Assembly (NCBI GenBank): GCA_036504595.1
Contig: DASXUX010000074.1
Location: 62,001-126,000 of the forward strand
Origin: DASXUX01 sp036504595
GTDB lineage: Bacteria > Planctomycetota > SZUA-567 > H5-PLA8
Direction: 5' to 3'
DNA length: 64,000 nucleotides
Shown: positions 17,980 to 27,351 of the stretch, in pieces
Position numbering within the stretch: the stretch's first letter is position 1
Layout: the number at the start of each line of letters is the position of its first letter
The notes under the pieces: generated by a model
Told to the model about the DNA's origin: nothing
Databases searched by the model: none
The model's input: the letters and a program-made list of their open reading frames with translations, nothing else
Position numbers and translations under genes: made by a program

Positions 17980-18993
17980 TTGGCACAGAAGAACGATGAG
18001 CGGCTGGCGTGGCCCAATGACGAGCGCGCTCCCGATGCCCGGCCGGACATGGATTTCGCCCGGCAGGTGCTGCGGAGCGAAGCGCGGGCGGTGGCTTCGC
18101 TGGAGGAGCGCGTCAACGGCGACTTCATGGAAGCCGCTAAACGCATTCTGGCTTTGTCGGCGGCGGGGCGCGTGGTTGTTAGCGGGATGGGGAAGGCGGG
18201 GATTATCGCGCAGAAGATCGCGGCAACCTTCGCCTCCACAGGCACGCCGGCGCTGTTCATGCATCCGGCGGAAGCGGTGCACGGCGATCTGGGGATGGTG
18301 ACGGCGCAGGACGTGGTGCTCGCCTTTTCGAACTCGGGCGAAACGGATGAGCTGCTGCGCCTGCTGCCAACGCTGAAACAAATCCGCTGCCAACTGATCG
18401 CACTGACGTCGGCGCGCGCATCGACGCTTGGCCGCGCGGCTGACTTGGTGCTTGAGATCGGGCACATCGAAGAGCCGTGTCCGTTACGAATGGCGCCGAG
18501 CGCATCGACGACGGCCATGCTGGCACTGGGGGATGCCTTGGCGCTGACGGTGCTGAAGGCACGTGGTTTCACGCAGGCCGATTATGCAAAGCTGCATCCG
18601 GCCGGCGCGCTGGGGCGGCGCGTGATGCCCGTGACGGAAGCCATGCGCCATGGCGAACGGATGGTGAAAGTCGGCCGCGAGGTGACGATCGCTCAAGCCA
18701 TGGAGATGATGGCTCGCCCGCCGCGCAACGGCGCCGCGGTGATTGCCGACGAGGCGGGCAAACTGGTCGGCATTTTCACGCACGGGGATTTTGGACGGCT
18801 GGTTTTGGCGAACCCGCAGACGATCCACGAGCAGATCGGGCAGCACATGACCAGCCCATGCAAGTCGATCCGCGGCAGCGCGCTTGTGCTGGACGCTCAA
18901 CAGATGATGCACCAAAGCCGGATCAATGCGCTGCCGGTGGTAGACGAGAGCAATACGGTCTTGGGGCTGCTGGATATTCAGGACTTGGTTTGA
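17980..18993 (+). CDS. kdsD: D-arabinose-5-phosphate isomerase, KpsF/GutQ family
   Basis: Converts ribulose-5-phosphate to arabinose-5-phosphate, the first step to KDO of lipopolysaccharide. The N-terminal SIS domain shows VVVSGMGKAGIIAQKIAATF and AFSNSGETDELLRLLP; the family hallmark HPAEAVHGDLGM is present, and two CBS domains fill the C-terminus (VTEAMRHGERM... and ...GLLDIQDLV). I start at a TTG (17980) with GGAG seven bases upstream, just after a palindromic repeat, giving 337 residues. An ATG at 18049 would give 314. The KdsC gene follows, matching the kdsD-kdsC-lpt order of Enterobacteria. Confidence 0.92.
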   Translation: MAQKNDERLAWPNDERAPDARPDMDFARQVLRSEARAVASLEERVNGDFMEAAKRILALSAAGRVVVSGMGKAGIIAQKIAATFASTGTPALFMHPAEAVHGDLGMVTAQDVVLAFSNSGETDELLRLLPTLKQIRCQLIALTSARASTLGRAADLVLEIGHIEEPCPLRMAPSASTTAMLALGDALALTVLKARGFTQADYAKLHPAGALGRRVMPVTEAMRHGERMVKVGREVTIAQAMEMMARPPRNGAAVIADEAGKLVGIFTHGDFGRLVLANPQTIHEQIGQHMTSPCKSIRGSALVLDAQQMMHQSRINALPVVDESNTVLGLLDIQDLV

Positions 18994-19099
18994 TTGCGGA
19001 TTGCGGATTTCGGATTGCGGAATGAACGGAATGAAACGGCAGATGAGTGGAGATGCGATGTGCTGTTGTTTTTGAATCCGCAATCCGCAATCTGCAATT
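18993..19099. repeat. Paired inverted heptad arrays (ATTGCGG / AATCCGC)
   Basis: Four heptads (ATTGCGG, ATTGCGG, ATTTCGG, ATTGCGG) run from 18993, the last base of the upstream stop codon, to 19020. An inverted array (AATCCGC, AATCCGC, AATCTGC) occupies 19075-19095. About 55 bases of unique sequence lie between, so a long imperfect hairpin is possible. The right arm ends about 14 bases before the next start codon. Confidence 0.9.
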
Positions 19100-19108
19100 A
19101 AATGGGGA

Positions 19109-19696
19109 ATGATGAACGAGCTGAATCTGGATGTGCAGGCAGGTCCGCGCGGATTTCCGGGGCTGGACGTTTACCGGGGCATCAAGCTGGTGGTGCTGGA
19201 TGTCGATGGCGTGCTCACCGACGGACGGATCATCTATGATTCGCAAGGCGTGGAGTCAAAGTTCTTCGATGTCCGCGATGGGACGGGCGTGACACTGCTG
19301 CTGAAAGCTGGGCTGCAAGTGGGATTGCTCACCGGGCGCACGTCGGCGGTGGTCGATTTCCGCGCGCGCGACTGGCGCATTCCACCGGCGCTGGTGAAGC
19401 AGGGCGCTCAGGAGAAGTTGCCGGTCTACCGGCAGATACTCCATGATACCAACGTCCGGCCGGAGGAATCCGTTTTTGTCGGCGATGATATCATTGACAT
19501 TCCGGTCCTGGAGATTTGCGGCCTGGCGTGCTGCCCGAGCAGCGCTCATCCGGACGTGCGGCAGATTTGCCATGCCGTTGCGCCGATGCCGGGGGGACGC
19601 GGCGCCGTACGCGGAATTGTGGAGCATCTGCTGAAGTCGCGTCAGGACGGCTCGTGGGACCGAGCGGTGAATGCGTATTTGAGGCGCGTGAAATAA
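19109..19696 (+). CDS. kdsC: 3-deoxy-D-manno-octulosonate 8-phosphate phosphatase (KdsC, HAD family)
   Basis: 195 residues. The HAD motif I is DVDGVLTDGR with catalytic Asp31 and Asp33; motif II LLTGRTS and motif IV GDDIIDIPVL are clear, and the DxDGxLTDG form is typical of C0-type KdsC enzymes, which act as tetramers. It removes phosphate from KDO-8-phosphate. Two ATGs lie in tandem; GGGG sits four bases before the second (19112), which may be the true start. The pairing with KdsD upstream and LptA-like genes downstream supports a role in LPS core synthesis. Confidence 0.93.
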   Translation: MMNELNLDVQAGPRGFPGLDVYRGIKLVVLDVDGVLTDGRIIYDSQGVESKFFDVRDGTGVTLLLKAGLQVGLLTGRTSAVVDFRARDWRIPPALVKQGAQEKLPVYRQILHDTNVRPEESVFVGDDIIDIPVLEICGLACCPSSAHPDVRQICHAVAPMPGGRGAVRGIVEHLLKSRQDGSWDRAVNAYLRRVK

Positions 19697-19697
19697 C

Positions 19698-19725
19698 TCA
19701 GAATGCAGAATTCAGAACGCAGAGT
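19698..19725. repeat. Heptad array (TCAGAAT/GCAGAAT type)
   Basis: Four heptads TCAGAAT, GCAGAAT, TCAGAAC, GCAGAGT start one base after the KdsC stop. The reverse complement of the same motif is found inside the AraC-like gene at 54707-54741. Confidence 0.85.
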
Positions 19726-19732
19726 TAACGGA

Positions 19733-22534
19733 ATGCGGACGCACCGGTTCGGGATCATGGAATTCCCCCGGTGGACTATCGCGGCGCTCGCGCTTTGCGC
19801 ATTCAGTTTCGCCGTTAGCGTGCCGGCGCTGGCCGAGGAAGCGGATGAGGATCCGACCGCGCAGGGGACGCGGGTGATTGCGCTGGACAAGCCCGCGCAG
19901 TCGCTGGACGCGCTCGCTCCGATGCAGCAGTTTCATGTTCCACCCGGCGCGGAGCACGGCGAGAAGCTATGGCGGCGGGCGCGGGATCGAGCATGCGATG
20001 CCATGCCGGAACAACGTGGGGGATTCTTCAGCGCGGCGGACCTGGTGGGCGAGGGCTTTCGATCGGCGAAGAACTTTCAGTCCGAACATTATGTCGCCAA
20101 CGGGGCCAGCGAAGCGATGCGGTATGCGTTGGCGGCCAAAGAAGCCGAGAAGAAGGGCGACAAAGTTTATCTGACAGATATGTATCTGGTCTATTTCACG
20201 GGTGAACAAGCCGCAGCCGCCGAAGTGGCCGGTCTGCACGGCGCGCCGGCAGGCGCCGCGAAGAAACCGGATGCGAAGACTCCGGTGTCGGGCGAGAAAC
20301 CAAAAAACGAAAAGAACGAGGGAAGAAAGTTCAGCATTCCAAGTGGAAGCCGTGTCGTGATCAAGGCGCCTCACGCAGTGCTCAATCTAACGACGAACGA
20401 AGGCATTGCGTCGGGCAATTCGAAAGTGGGTGTCACACTTGAGGTGTTCGAACGAACGGCCGACGGCGCGGTCGGGCCGCAGATTGCGGTGATGACCAGT
20501 AGTCAGCTTCGCTGGCGGACGTGGTCGGAACCGGCCGTGGGTTCGACGGAACTGACTCTATATGCGTGCGCAGAGAAGCCAGGGGATCCCGATCCGCTGG
20601 TGACGGGCACGTACTTCATGCGGGATGCCGATGGCTCGACGACGACCATCATCGTGCAAGGCTGCGGGATGGTGTATGAAACCGGAACGTACGATCGCCC
20701 TAATGAGGTTGCCGACGAGGACGGTCGAATTGCGGGTCTTAGTAATGTTTCTCGCGACCGGGCGGTCTTTCACAGCAAGATCAAGATGGATACCACCGAG
20801 ACCGCGATGGCGGCGGTGATACCCTTCCAAGGCGCCGCTCCGGCGAAGAAAACGCCCGGCCCGCCAGCGCGGACGATTGTGGAATGCGACGGGCCGGCTG
20901 AGTTCGATCTGGCCGCGGTGCCGCGCAAAGCTCCAGCGGTGACTGGGGTCGCCGCGTCCGACCCGAAGCCCATCTTGCTTGGCCGGCGCTTCGATTTTCT
21001 CAACCACGTGCACATGACCAAGGTGGTCTTGCCCGTGCCGGGCGCTCTGCCCGCGCCGCCGGAACCGCCAACGGAGATGACCTGCGAGCACCTGCGCACC
21101 CTCTATCCGCCGGGCGCGATGCCATCGGCAACGGCATTTCCGGAGTACTCGGAAGCGATTGGCGGCGTCAACATGCGCGGCGTCGATGCCGGCACGCCCG
21201 CAACGGCCGACACCCCGGCCATTGCGCCGTCGCCATTCAGCATCAAGTGCAATCGCGTGTACTTCGACGGCGCCGCGGACCACATGTTTCTGGTCGGTGA
21301 TCTGGAGCATCCGGCGGAGCTGAAGCATGCTGAAAAGGGCGACGCCTCGGCTCAACAGCTTTGCTTCCGCCGCCAGACGCAGACGCTGACGATGCCGTCC
21401 AAGGGGCCGAAGACGATGGTGATCCGGCCGCCGCCCACACCTGCCAAGCCTGGGGCCGGTCAGAGCATCAGCTTGAGTGCGAGCGAAACGACGCTGACGT
21501 GGAGCGGACCGCTCTATCGAGAGATCAAGCATTTGCCGGTGCCGGGCGGAGCCGACCGCCTGAAGGAAGTGATGACGCTGCAGCAGGACGTATCGATCGC
21601 TCAGCCGAGCGGCGGGCTGAATCTGCGCGGGCAAAAGGTGCGCATCATGCGCAACCTGGACGACGGCAACGTGGAGTTTATCGAATCCGCTGGCGGTGCG
21701 GATGCTAGCATGGGCGAACTGCGCGCGAAGGGAGAGTATTTGAAAGTTGAGATGGCGTATGCGGCGGACGGCACGTACACGAAAAATGTGACGACGGTGA
21801 TCGGCAATCGCGCGACGCACACGAAGGCGATGCTGTTCATGGAAGGCAGCGCGGTGCGCTCGGACAAGTTCATTGTCGATCGCGTCGCGAACACGTTTGT
21901 GTCGTTTGGCGGGGCGGTGGCGGTCATCCAGTCGCCGCAGCCCGAACAGCCGGTCGGGCCGAAGACGCAGGCCGCGGAAGGCGCGAAGGGATTGATCAAA
22001 GATATTTCGCTGGCGCCGGGCGGACGGATGTTCATTCAATGCGATGGGGAGTTCAGCCAGGACGGCGCGGCGCACACGGTCACGATCAAGAAGAACGTGC
22101 TCATCACGCAGCCTGGAGTGCGGCTGTTGGCGGACGAAGTATACCTGACGATGGACGATCCACCGCCGGCCCCCGCGGGGACGCAGGCGAGCACAACCCC
22201 CGCGCTGTTCAACAACGGCGAACTGAAGCAGATCGATTGTCGCGGCGCGGTGGAGTTGACGACCGACGATCAACTCATTCAATGCGAACGGCTCTTGAAG
22301 GACGTGAAGAACGACACCTCGTTGTTGGAGGTGAGCGATCCGGACAACGATGTGCGGGTGTACTTGAGCCAGGAAGGCGGCAGCCGGGTGCTGTGTGTGA
22401 AGAAGAGCCTGACGCTGGATGGAAAAACGGGCACGTTCAAGCCGAGTGGAATGATGTTGATGCTTCCGTTCCGCGCGAACGCTCCGGCGCCTCGCGATAA
22501 GGCGAGCAGTCCGGCGCGAGGGAAGAAGAAGTAG
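19733..22534 (+). CDS. Large exported LptA/OstA-like protein (probable LPS transport)
   Basis: About 933 residues with a signal peptide (FPRWTIAALALCAFSFAVSV, cleaved near ALAEE). The second half has repeated OstA-type beta segments: LQQDVSIAQPSGGLNLRG, VEFIESAGGADASMGELRA, FIQCDGEFSQDGAAHTVTIK, VELTTDDQLIQCERLLKDVK. This is the pattern of jellyroll strands in LptA/LptC, which carry LPS across the periplasm. It is far longer than LptA (~185) or LptC (~190). The gene follows kdsD-kdsC where lptC would stand in Enterobacteria and precedes a second OstA-like gene. ATG 19733 is chosen; 19757 is an alternative. The tail (KASSPARGKKK) is basic. Confidence 0.65.
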   Translation: MRTHRFGIMEFPRWTIAALALCAFSFAVSVPALAEEADEDPTAQGTRVIALDKPAQSLDALAPMQQFHVPPGAEHGEKLWRRARDRACDAMPEQRGGFFSAADLVGEGFRSAKNFQSEHYVANGASEAMRYALAAKEAEKKGDKVYLTDMYLVYFTGEQAAAAEVAGLHGAPAGAAKKPDAKTPVSGEKPKNEKNEGRKFSIPSGSRVVIKAPHAVLNLTTNEGIASGNSKVGVTLEVFERTADGAVGPQIAVMTSSQLRWRTWSEPAVGSTELTLYACAEKPGDPDPLVTGTYFMRDADGSTTTIIVQGCGMVYETGTYDRPNEVADEDGRIAGLSNVSRDRAVFHSKIKMDTTETAMAAVIPFQGAAPAKKTPGPPARTIVECDGPAEFDLAAVPRKAPAVTGVAASDPKPILLGRRFDFLNHVHMTKVVLPVPGALPAPPEPPTEMTCEHLRTLYPPGAMPSATAFPEYSEAIGGVNMRGVDAGTPATADTPAIAPSPFSIKCNRVYFDGAADHMFLVGDLEHPAELKHAEKGDASAQQLCFRRQTQTLTMPSKGPKTMVIRPPPTPAKPGAGQSISLSASETTLTWSGPLYREIKHLPVPGGADRLKEVMTLQQDVSIAQPSGGLNLRGQKVRIMRNLDDGNVEFIESAGGADASMGELRAKGEYLKVEMAYAADGTYTKNVTTVIGNRATHTKAMLFMEGSAVRSDKFIVDRVANTFVSFGGAVAVIQSPQPEQPVGPKTQAAEGAKGLIKDISLAPGGRMFIQCDGEFSQDGAAHTVTIKKNVLITQPGVRLLADEVYLTMDDPPPAPAGTQASTTPALFNNGELKQIDCRGAVELTTDDQLIQCERLLKDVKNDTSLLEVSDPDNDVRVYLSQEGGSRVLCVKKSLTLDGKTGTFKPSGMMLMLPFRANAPAPRDKASSPARGKKK

Positions 22535-22538
22535 GGGT

Positions 22539-22566
22539 TGGTGAGTGGTGAGTGGTGGTCTGGTGA
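22539..22566. repeat. Heptad array (TGGTGAG type)
   Basis: TGGTGAG, TGGTGAG, TGGTGGT and a degenerate unit start four bases after the upstream stop codon. A related five-unit array lies at 42749-42783. Confidence 0.75.
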
Positions 22567-22587
22567 CCGGTGTTTGTTGGGTGGCAG

Positions 22588-23814
22588 ATGGTAAAGCGAA
22601 TTGCGATTTTAATCTGTGCTTATCTGTGTTCCTCGCTGGCTGTTTGCTTGGCGGGGGAGCCGAACGTAAAGCTGCCGCCGATCAAGGAAGAGGAATTGCG
22701 GCGCGTGGAGCGGGCGCCCGGCGGAATTTTTCCCTGGAAGAAAAATCCGATCGCGAAGCCGACTGTTCCCACGGCGAATACAGGTGATGAAGGGCCGCAG
22801 GACATGATGAGCGGAGAAATCATCATCAAATCGTTCGGCGACTTTTCGCGCGTAGAGCAGGACGGCAAGGAAGTGTTGACGTTGAACAAAGACGTCGAGA
22901 TCGAGCAGCTTCAGCAGGAATCGGTATTACGCGGGCAGACGATCAAAGTTGTACGCGATATGAAGACGGGACAAGCGGAATTGCTGGAGGCTCATGGGAA
23001 CGTGGAAGTCGTCACCGCGGAGCGGAAAGGGAAGGGCGCTTCGCTGACGTACAAAACCACGTTCGGGCCGCAAGGGCAGATCACGCAGGACCTGTACACG
23101 ATTGAAGGCGACAAGGCCAAAGGAATCCGCGCGACGCTGTGGCAAGGCGAGGACGCGATCGAGGCGGACAAGTTTGTCAACGACCGGCGGCTGGACACGT
23201 TTCGCGTGACGGGATCGCCGGCGGCGATCATCACGCTTCCACCCGATGCCACTCCCGCGCCAGCGCAAAAAAACAGCGGTGGCGGAATGATGCCGGGATT
23301 GTCGTTCACCGGCGGATCAAAAGTGCGCATGCGTGCCGATGGCGAGATGTTCTATGAAGGCGCAAGCGGGCGCGTGCGGATCACTCGAAACGTGAAGCTT
23401 CAGCAGGACGGCGCGACGCCGGACTCCGCGATGTTGATGAGCGGCGATGAGGCGCTGCTGACGATGATGCCGGCGCCGGCCGGGCAGCCCGCGGCGAACA
23501 CGAGCGTTTTTGCAGGGACATTGAAGACGCTGGATATCACCGGGCGCGTTGAGATCAAAGCCGGCACACGCACCGTGCTTTGCGATCGTGCGGTGCTGGA
23601 CATGGCGAAGAATATTTTTCGGATGGAGATGAAGAATCCGAAGGAAGAAGTCCGCGTCTACATGAAGGACACCGGAATGCTGATGTATGCGCCCAAAAAC
23701 CTGACGGTTCATCGCGACACGGGCTCGTTCGACGCTGGCGGCCCGCAGCGGATGGAGAGTTTCACCGGAACGCCGCCGACAAATCGTCCGCCGGACGCGC
23801 AGTCGCAGAAATAG
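22588..23814 (+). CDS. Exported LptA/OstA-like protein
   Basis: 408 residues with a signal peptide (MVKRIAILICAYLCSSLAVC). OstA-like strands are evident: VLTLNKDVEIEQLQQESVLR, IKVVRDMKTGQAELLEAHG, MRADGEMFYEGASGRVRITR, and VEIKAGTRTVLCDRAVLDMA. The two-domain layout repeats itself: a 'base strand, added layer, base strand' unit ending in VRVYMKDTG resembles NDVRVYLSQEG at the end of the preceding protein, so the two are paralogues. They probably form part of a periplasmic LPS bridge. No lptB ATPase or lptFG permease is adjacent. Start: ATG 22588; GTG 22570 is also in frame. Confidence 0.65.
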   Translation: MVKRIAILICAYLCSSLAVCLAGEPNVKLPPIKEEELRRVERAPGGIFPWKKNPIAKPTVPTANTGDEGPQDMMSGEIIIKSFGDFSRVEQDGKEVLTLNKDVEIEQLQQESVLRGQTIKVVRDMKTGQAELLEAHGNVEVVTAERKGKGASLTYKTTFGPQGQITQDLYTIEGDKAKGIRATLWQGEDAIEADKFVNDRRLDTFRVTGSPAAIITLPPDATPAPAQKNSGGGMMPGLSFTGGSKVRMRADGEMFYEGASGRVRITRNVKLQQDGATPDSAMLMSGDEALLTMMPAPAGQPAANTSVFAGTLKTLDITGRVEIKAGTRTVLCDRAVLDMAKNIFRMEMKNPKEEVRVYMKDTGMLMYAPKNLTVHRDTGSFDAGGPQRMESFTGTPPTNRPPDAQSQK

Positions 23815-23899
23815 AAGGAGAGAGGAAGAGAACGGAGAACAGGCGAACGGCTTTTTGCTGTCCTACCTTCTCCTCTTCTCCCTTTCTCCCCTCTTGCCC
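23815..23899. repeat. Paired purine/pyrimidine octad arrays between convergent genes
   Basis: Between convergent stops, an AG-rich left arm (AGAAGGAG, AGAGGAAG) faces pyrimidine octads TTCTCCTC, TTCTCCCT, TTCTCCCC, TCTTGCCC at 23868-23899. The right arm ends exactly at the neighbouring stop codon (23900). A hairpin acting as a two-way terminator is plausible. Confidence 0.7.
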
Positions 23900-24820
23900 T
23901 TAAGTGCGCCAACCCCACTGGTCGCCGGCGGCGTTGGATTGCGATCGGTACTGGCCAGGAGTGCGGCGGGTGGCTTTCTTGAACTGGCGCGCGAAATAGT
24001 TGGGGTCGTGAAAGCCGGTGCGCCATGCGATCTCGGTGATCGGCAGCGCGGTGGTCACGAGCAACTGGCGGGCTTTGTCGAGTCTGACGGCGTTGACGAA
24101 TTCGATTGGCGTTTGCGATGTCAGGCGCTTGAAGATTTTCGAGAAGTATTCAGGGCTTAGGAAAGCCTGACCCGCCAGATTCTCCAGCCGGATCTCTTCC
24201 GGGTAATGTTCTTCAACAAAACGGATGCACTGGTGGACCAGAGCGCGCTTGCCGGAGAGATCTTCGGCTGCGGAGTCCTTCGTCGCGGCGCTGTTTTGCG
24301 TCCGGAAGCGTGCGACCAGCACGAGCACCTGGATGAGCATCGAGCGCGAGGCAGCTTCAAAGCCGGGGCGCTTGTGTTCGATCTCGCGGATGATTTCACC
24401 AAGCAATTCGACGACGCGCAGGCGCGTGGGCGTGTCGAGGTGTAGAACGGAACGCAGGCCGGTTTCGGAGCGGAAGAACGGTTCGACCATGACCAGATCG
24501 AAGAATCCGTCCATGCGGCGCAAGTAGTCGAGATCGGGGCGCAGGATTTCAGGCATGAACAGGCAATTGTAGACGCGGGCGCGGCGGCCTGAAATGTACG
24601 CGTGGGGTTCGCCGGGATGAATGACGAACAGGTCGCCGGGCGTGAGCGTGTAACGCTTGCCGGCATATTCGTGAACCGATGCGCCCTCCGCGAAGAGGAC
24701 CAATTCGATAAAGCTGTGCGCGTGCGGCTCAACCGGGCGGTCGCCGTGCCGGGTATCGAGCACGATCAGGGGCATTCCGGAGGACTTGAAAAAGTGGTCG
24801 CCGGCCGTGGTCGAGGGCAT
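23900..24820 (-). CDS. AraC-family regulator with N-terminal cupin domain
   Basis: 306 residues. The N-terminal half is an AraC-type cupin (VEPHAHSFIELVLFAEG, LTPGDLFVIHPGEPHAYISG). The C-terminal 100 residues hold the double HTH: LENLAGQAFLSPEYFSKIFK followed by ITEIAWRTGFHDPNYFARQF and the PGQYR end motif. The ligand is probably a sugar. It is divergent from the large secreted protein gene at 24958, with 137 bases between, so that gene is a likely target. Confidence 0.92.
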   Translation of the reverse strand: MPSTTAGDHFFKSSGMPLIVLDTRHGDRPVEPHAHSFIELVLFAEGASVHEYAGKRYTLTPGDLFVIHPGEPHAYISGRRARVYNCLFMPEILRPDLDYLRRMDGFFDLVMVEPFFRSETGLRSVLHLDTPTRLRVVELLGEIIREIEHKRPGFEAASRSMLIQVLVLVARFRTQNSAATKDSAAEDLSGKRALVHQCIRFVEEHYPEEIRLENLAGQAFLSPEYFSKIFKRLTSQTPIEFVNAVRLDKARQLLVTTALPITEIAWRTGFHDPNYFARQFKKATRRTPGQYRSQSNAAGDQWGWRT

Positions 24821-24957
24821 GAGGGAATTATACGAAGGCGTGGGGGAAAAAACTAACTTTACTGCGAAGGCAACAGACTGGCGTCCACGCCGCCCGTGCG
24901 GCGGGTTGCGGTGTAGATTCTCAGAGAACTATTCGCGACGGTTTTCAGGGAGGAACG

Positions 24958-27336
24958 ATGCGCTATTGGAAGAGTGTTCTGGTTGTGCTGGCGGTTTGGG
25001 GTGTTTGTCATGCGGAGGAAAAGCCGCAGGGGCCGCTGTGCGTCAGCGGCGTATATCCACATCTGGCGTTCTTCAACAGCCCGGAGATGGGCGAGTGCGG
25101 CATTGGCGGCGTGGTGCCGTGGGCGGGGAAACTCTGGTCGATCACCTATCCGCCGCATCTGACAAAGGGCAGCCCGGACAAGCTCTTCGAGATCGATGAC
25201 AAACTGAATCTGACGATTCGCCCGGAAAGCGTCGGCGGCACGCACGCGTGCCGGCTGATTCATCGCGAATCGAAGCAACTCATCATCGGGCCGTACTTCA
25301 TCGATGAAAAAGGCAGCGTACGCGCGGCGAATTTACAGAAACTGACCGGGCGCATGACGGCCATCGCGCGGCATCTCACCGACCCGGCCAATCTCGTTTA
25401 CTTCATCGATATGGAAGGCGCGATTTACGAAGTGAACGTGCACACGCTGGATATCAAACGGCTCTTCGAAAAACCCGTTCCCGGCTGGCACGGCAAGGGC
25501 GGCTATAGCGCTCAAGGACGGCTGGTGATTTCGAACAACGGCGAACATCCCGCCGACCAGAAGAAGCGTGAGTTCCTTGCGACGTGGCCAGCCGACGACA
25601 AGGAAGCTGCCGGCGTGCTGGCCGAATGGGACGGAAAAACGTGGCGCATCGTCGAGCGCCGCCAGTTCTGCGAGGTAACAGGCCCGGGTGGAATCTATGG
25701 CAACGAGAAAGAGAGCGATCCGCTGTGGGCGACCGGCTGGGATAAGCGTTCGGTGATTTTGAAGCTGCTCGACGGCGGCCAGTGGTCCACCTTCCGCCTG
25801 CCGAAAGCCAGCCATGCCTTCGATCCGAAGCACGGCTGGTACACCGAGTGGCCGCGCATCCGCGAAGTGCGTTCCGGCATGGCGATGATGACGATGCACG
25901 GCATGATGTACGATTTTCCGCTCAGCTTTTCGAAGAAGAATACCGCCGGCATTGCGCCCATCTGTTCGCACTTGCGCTACGTCACCGATTTCTGCGACTG
26001 GAACGGGCGGCTGGTCGTTTCATCGGACGACACGTCGATCATGCAGAACCCCATGGCCGGCCTCTCGCACTCGAACATGTGGTTCGTCACACCCGAACGG
26101 CTGCGCAGCAACGGCCCGCGCGCCGGCTGGGGCGGTGTGTGGGTGGACGATGCTGTGAAAGCCGGCGAGCCATCCGTGCCCTTCCTCTTCAATGGTTTCG
26201 AGCGGCGCATCGCACACTTGGCTCACAATGCAGACGGCGAGGTGAATTTCACGTTCGAGCTCGACGAAAAAGGCGACGGCCAGTGGAGGGAACTGGCGAG
26301 CATTTCCGTTCCGGCGAAAGGCTATAGGTTTTTCGTCTTCCCCGGCGACGCAGCCGCGCAGTGGATTCGGATCAAGGCCGATAAGGACTGTACCGCGACG
26401 GCGTACTTCCACTATTCACAAAGCGGTTACGATCCGAAGGCGCCGCAGCTCTTCGCCACGTTGGCCGATGCGAAAGACGCCGACGTCTGCGCGGGCCTGA
26501 TCCGTCCGGGCAAGGAGACGCCCAACCTGCAGTGGGTGGCGACAAAGGCCGAAGGTGGTGCGGTGAAGGAGCTTGGGTACTTCGAAGTGGACGAGAAGCT
26601 TGCGTTCACGAAGCCGCAGACCGACCGCAGCGACGAGGTCAAGAAGATCTGCGCGCTGAAGCCGGAGTTCGCAGTGGATGCGGCGTCGGTCATCATGACG
26701 CTGAAGGACAAACGTTACCGTTTGCCCAAGGGCGATGCCATCTACGACAAACCCTTCGCCGGCGGCTATCCGCGCTGCATTCGCGAATGCGAGTCCGAGC
26801 GCTACATGGTCAACGTCCACGGCACATTTTATGAGATGCCGCGCGACCAGGGCCTGCCTCTGATCAAACCGGTCGCCAGCCATAACAAGCAGATCATGGA
26901 TTTTTGCACCTGGCGCGGCCTGCTGGTACTCAGCGGAACGAAGCCCGGCGCGAAAGCCGATGGCCAGTTCTTCGCGGGCGAAGCCGGAAACGGCCTATGG
27001 TTCGGCGCGGTCGATGATCTGTACAAACTCGGCAAGCCCGTCGGCAAAGGCGGCCCGTGGCTGGAGAGTTCTGTGAAGGCAGACGAAGCATCCGACCCCT
27101 ATTTGATGACGGGCTACGACAAGAAGCAGTTGCAGCTCTCGCACGACAGCAAGGAGCCGGTCGAGTTCACGCTGGAGGTGGATATCGATCACCAGAAATG
27201 GCTGACGCTCGAGAAAGTAACTGTGCCGCCCGGCGCGCCGCTGGTAAAGGTTTTCCCCGATGGCTACAGCGCGCACTGGATCCGCGTGCGTGCGGGCAAG
27301 GCGTGCAAGGCAAGTGCAACCTTCACGTATGATTAG
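24958..27336 (+). CDS. Large secreted protein with internal duplication, function unknown
   Basis: 792 residues with signal peptide MRYWKSVLVVLAVWGVCHAE and AGGGAGGAACG-like site just upstream. I do not recognise an enzyme. The N-terminal part has repeated short beta segments (GKLWSITYPPH, LVYFIDMEGAIYEV, RLVISNNGEH) suggestive of a beta-propeller. The region around residues 297-484 is repeated at 605-792: HGMMYDFP matches HGTFYEMP, VTDFCDWNGRLVVS matches IMDFCTWRGLLVLS, and AAQWIRIKADKDCTATAYFHY matches SAHWIRVRAGKACKASATFTY (partly quoted). Each copy ends in a beta-sandwich. The divergent AraC gene suggests carbohydrate-responsive expression. Confidence 0.7.
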   Translation: MRYWKSVLVVLAVWGVCHAEEKPQGPLCVSGVYPHLAFFNSPEMGECGIGGVVPWAGKLWSITYPPHLTKGSPDKLFEIDDKLNLTIRPESVGGTHACRLIHRESKQLIIGPYFIDEKGSVRAANLQKLTGRMTAIARHLTDPANLVYFIDMEGAIYEVNVHTLDIKRLFEKPVPGWHGKGGYSAQGRLVISNNGEHPADQKKREFLATWPADDKEAAGVLAEWDGKTWRIVERRQFCEVTGPGGIYGNEKESDPLWATGWDKRSVILKLLDGGQWSTFRLPKASHAFDPKHGWYTEWPRIREVRSGMAMMTMHGMMYDFPLSFSKKNTAGIAPICSHLRYVTDFCDWNGRLVVSSDDTSIMQNPMAGLSHSNMWFVTPERLRSNGPRAGWGGVWVDDAVKAGEPSVPFLFNGFERRIAHLAHNADGEVNFTFELDEKGDGQWRELASISVPAKGYRFFVFPGDAAAQWIRIKADKDCTATAYFHYSQSGYDPKAPQLFATLADAKDADVCAGLIRPGKETPNLQWVATKAEGGAVKELGYFEVDEKLAFTKPQTDRSDEVKKICALKPEFAVDAASVIMTLKDKRYRLPKGDAIYDKPFAGGYPRCIRECESERYMVNVHGTFYEMPRDQGLPLIKPVASHNKQIMDFCTWRGLLVLSGTKPGAKADGQFFAGEAGNGLWFGAVDDLYKLGKPVGKGGPWLESSVKADEASDPYLMTGYDKKQLQLSHDSKEPVEFTLEVDIDHQKWLTLEKVTVPPGAPLVKVFPDGYSAHWIRVRAGKACKASATFTYD

Positions 27337-27351
27337 GGCGGGCGCACCTCG

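Noticed and set aside
20558..22282. Long antisense frame over the LptA-like gene
   Set aside because: An Arg/His-rich shadow typical of GC-rich antisense frames, without start signal or family features.
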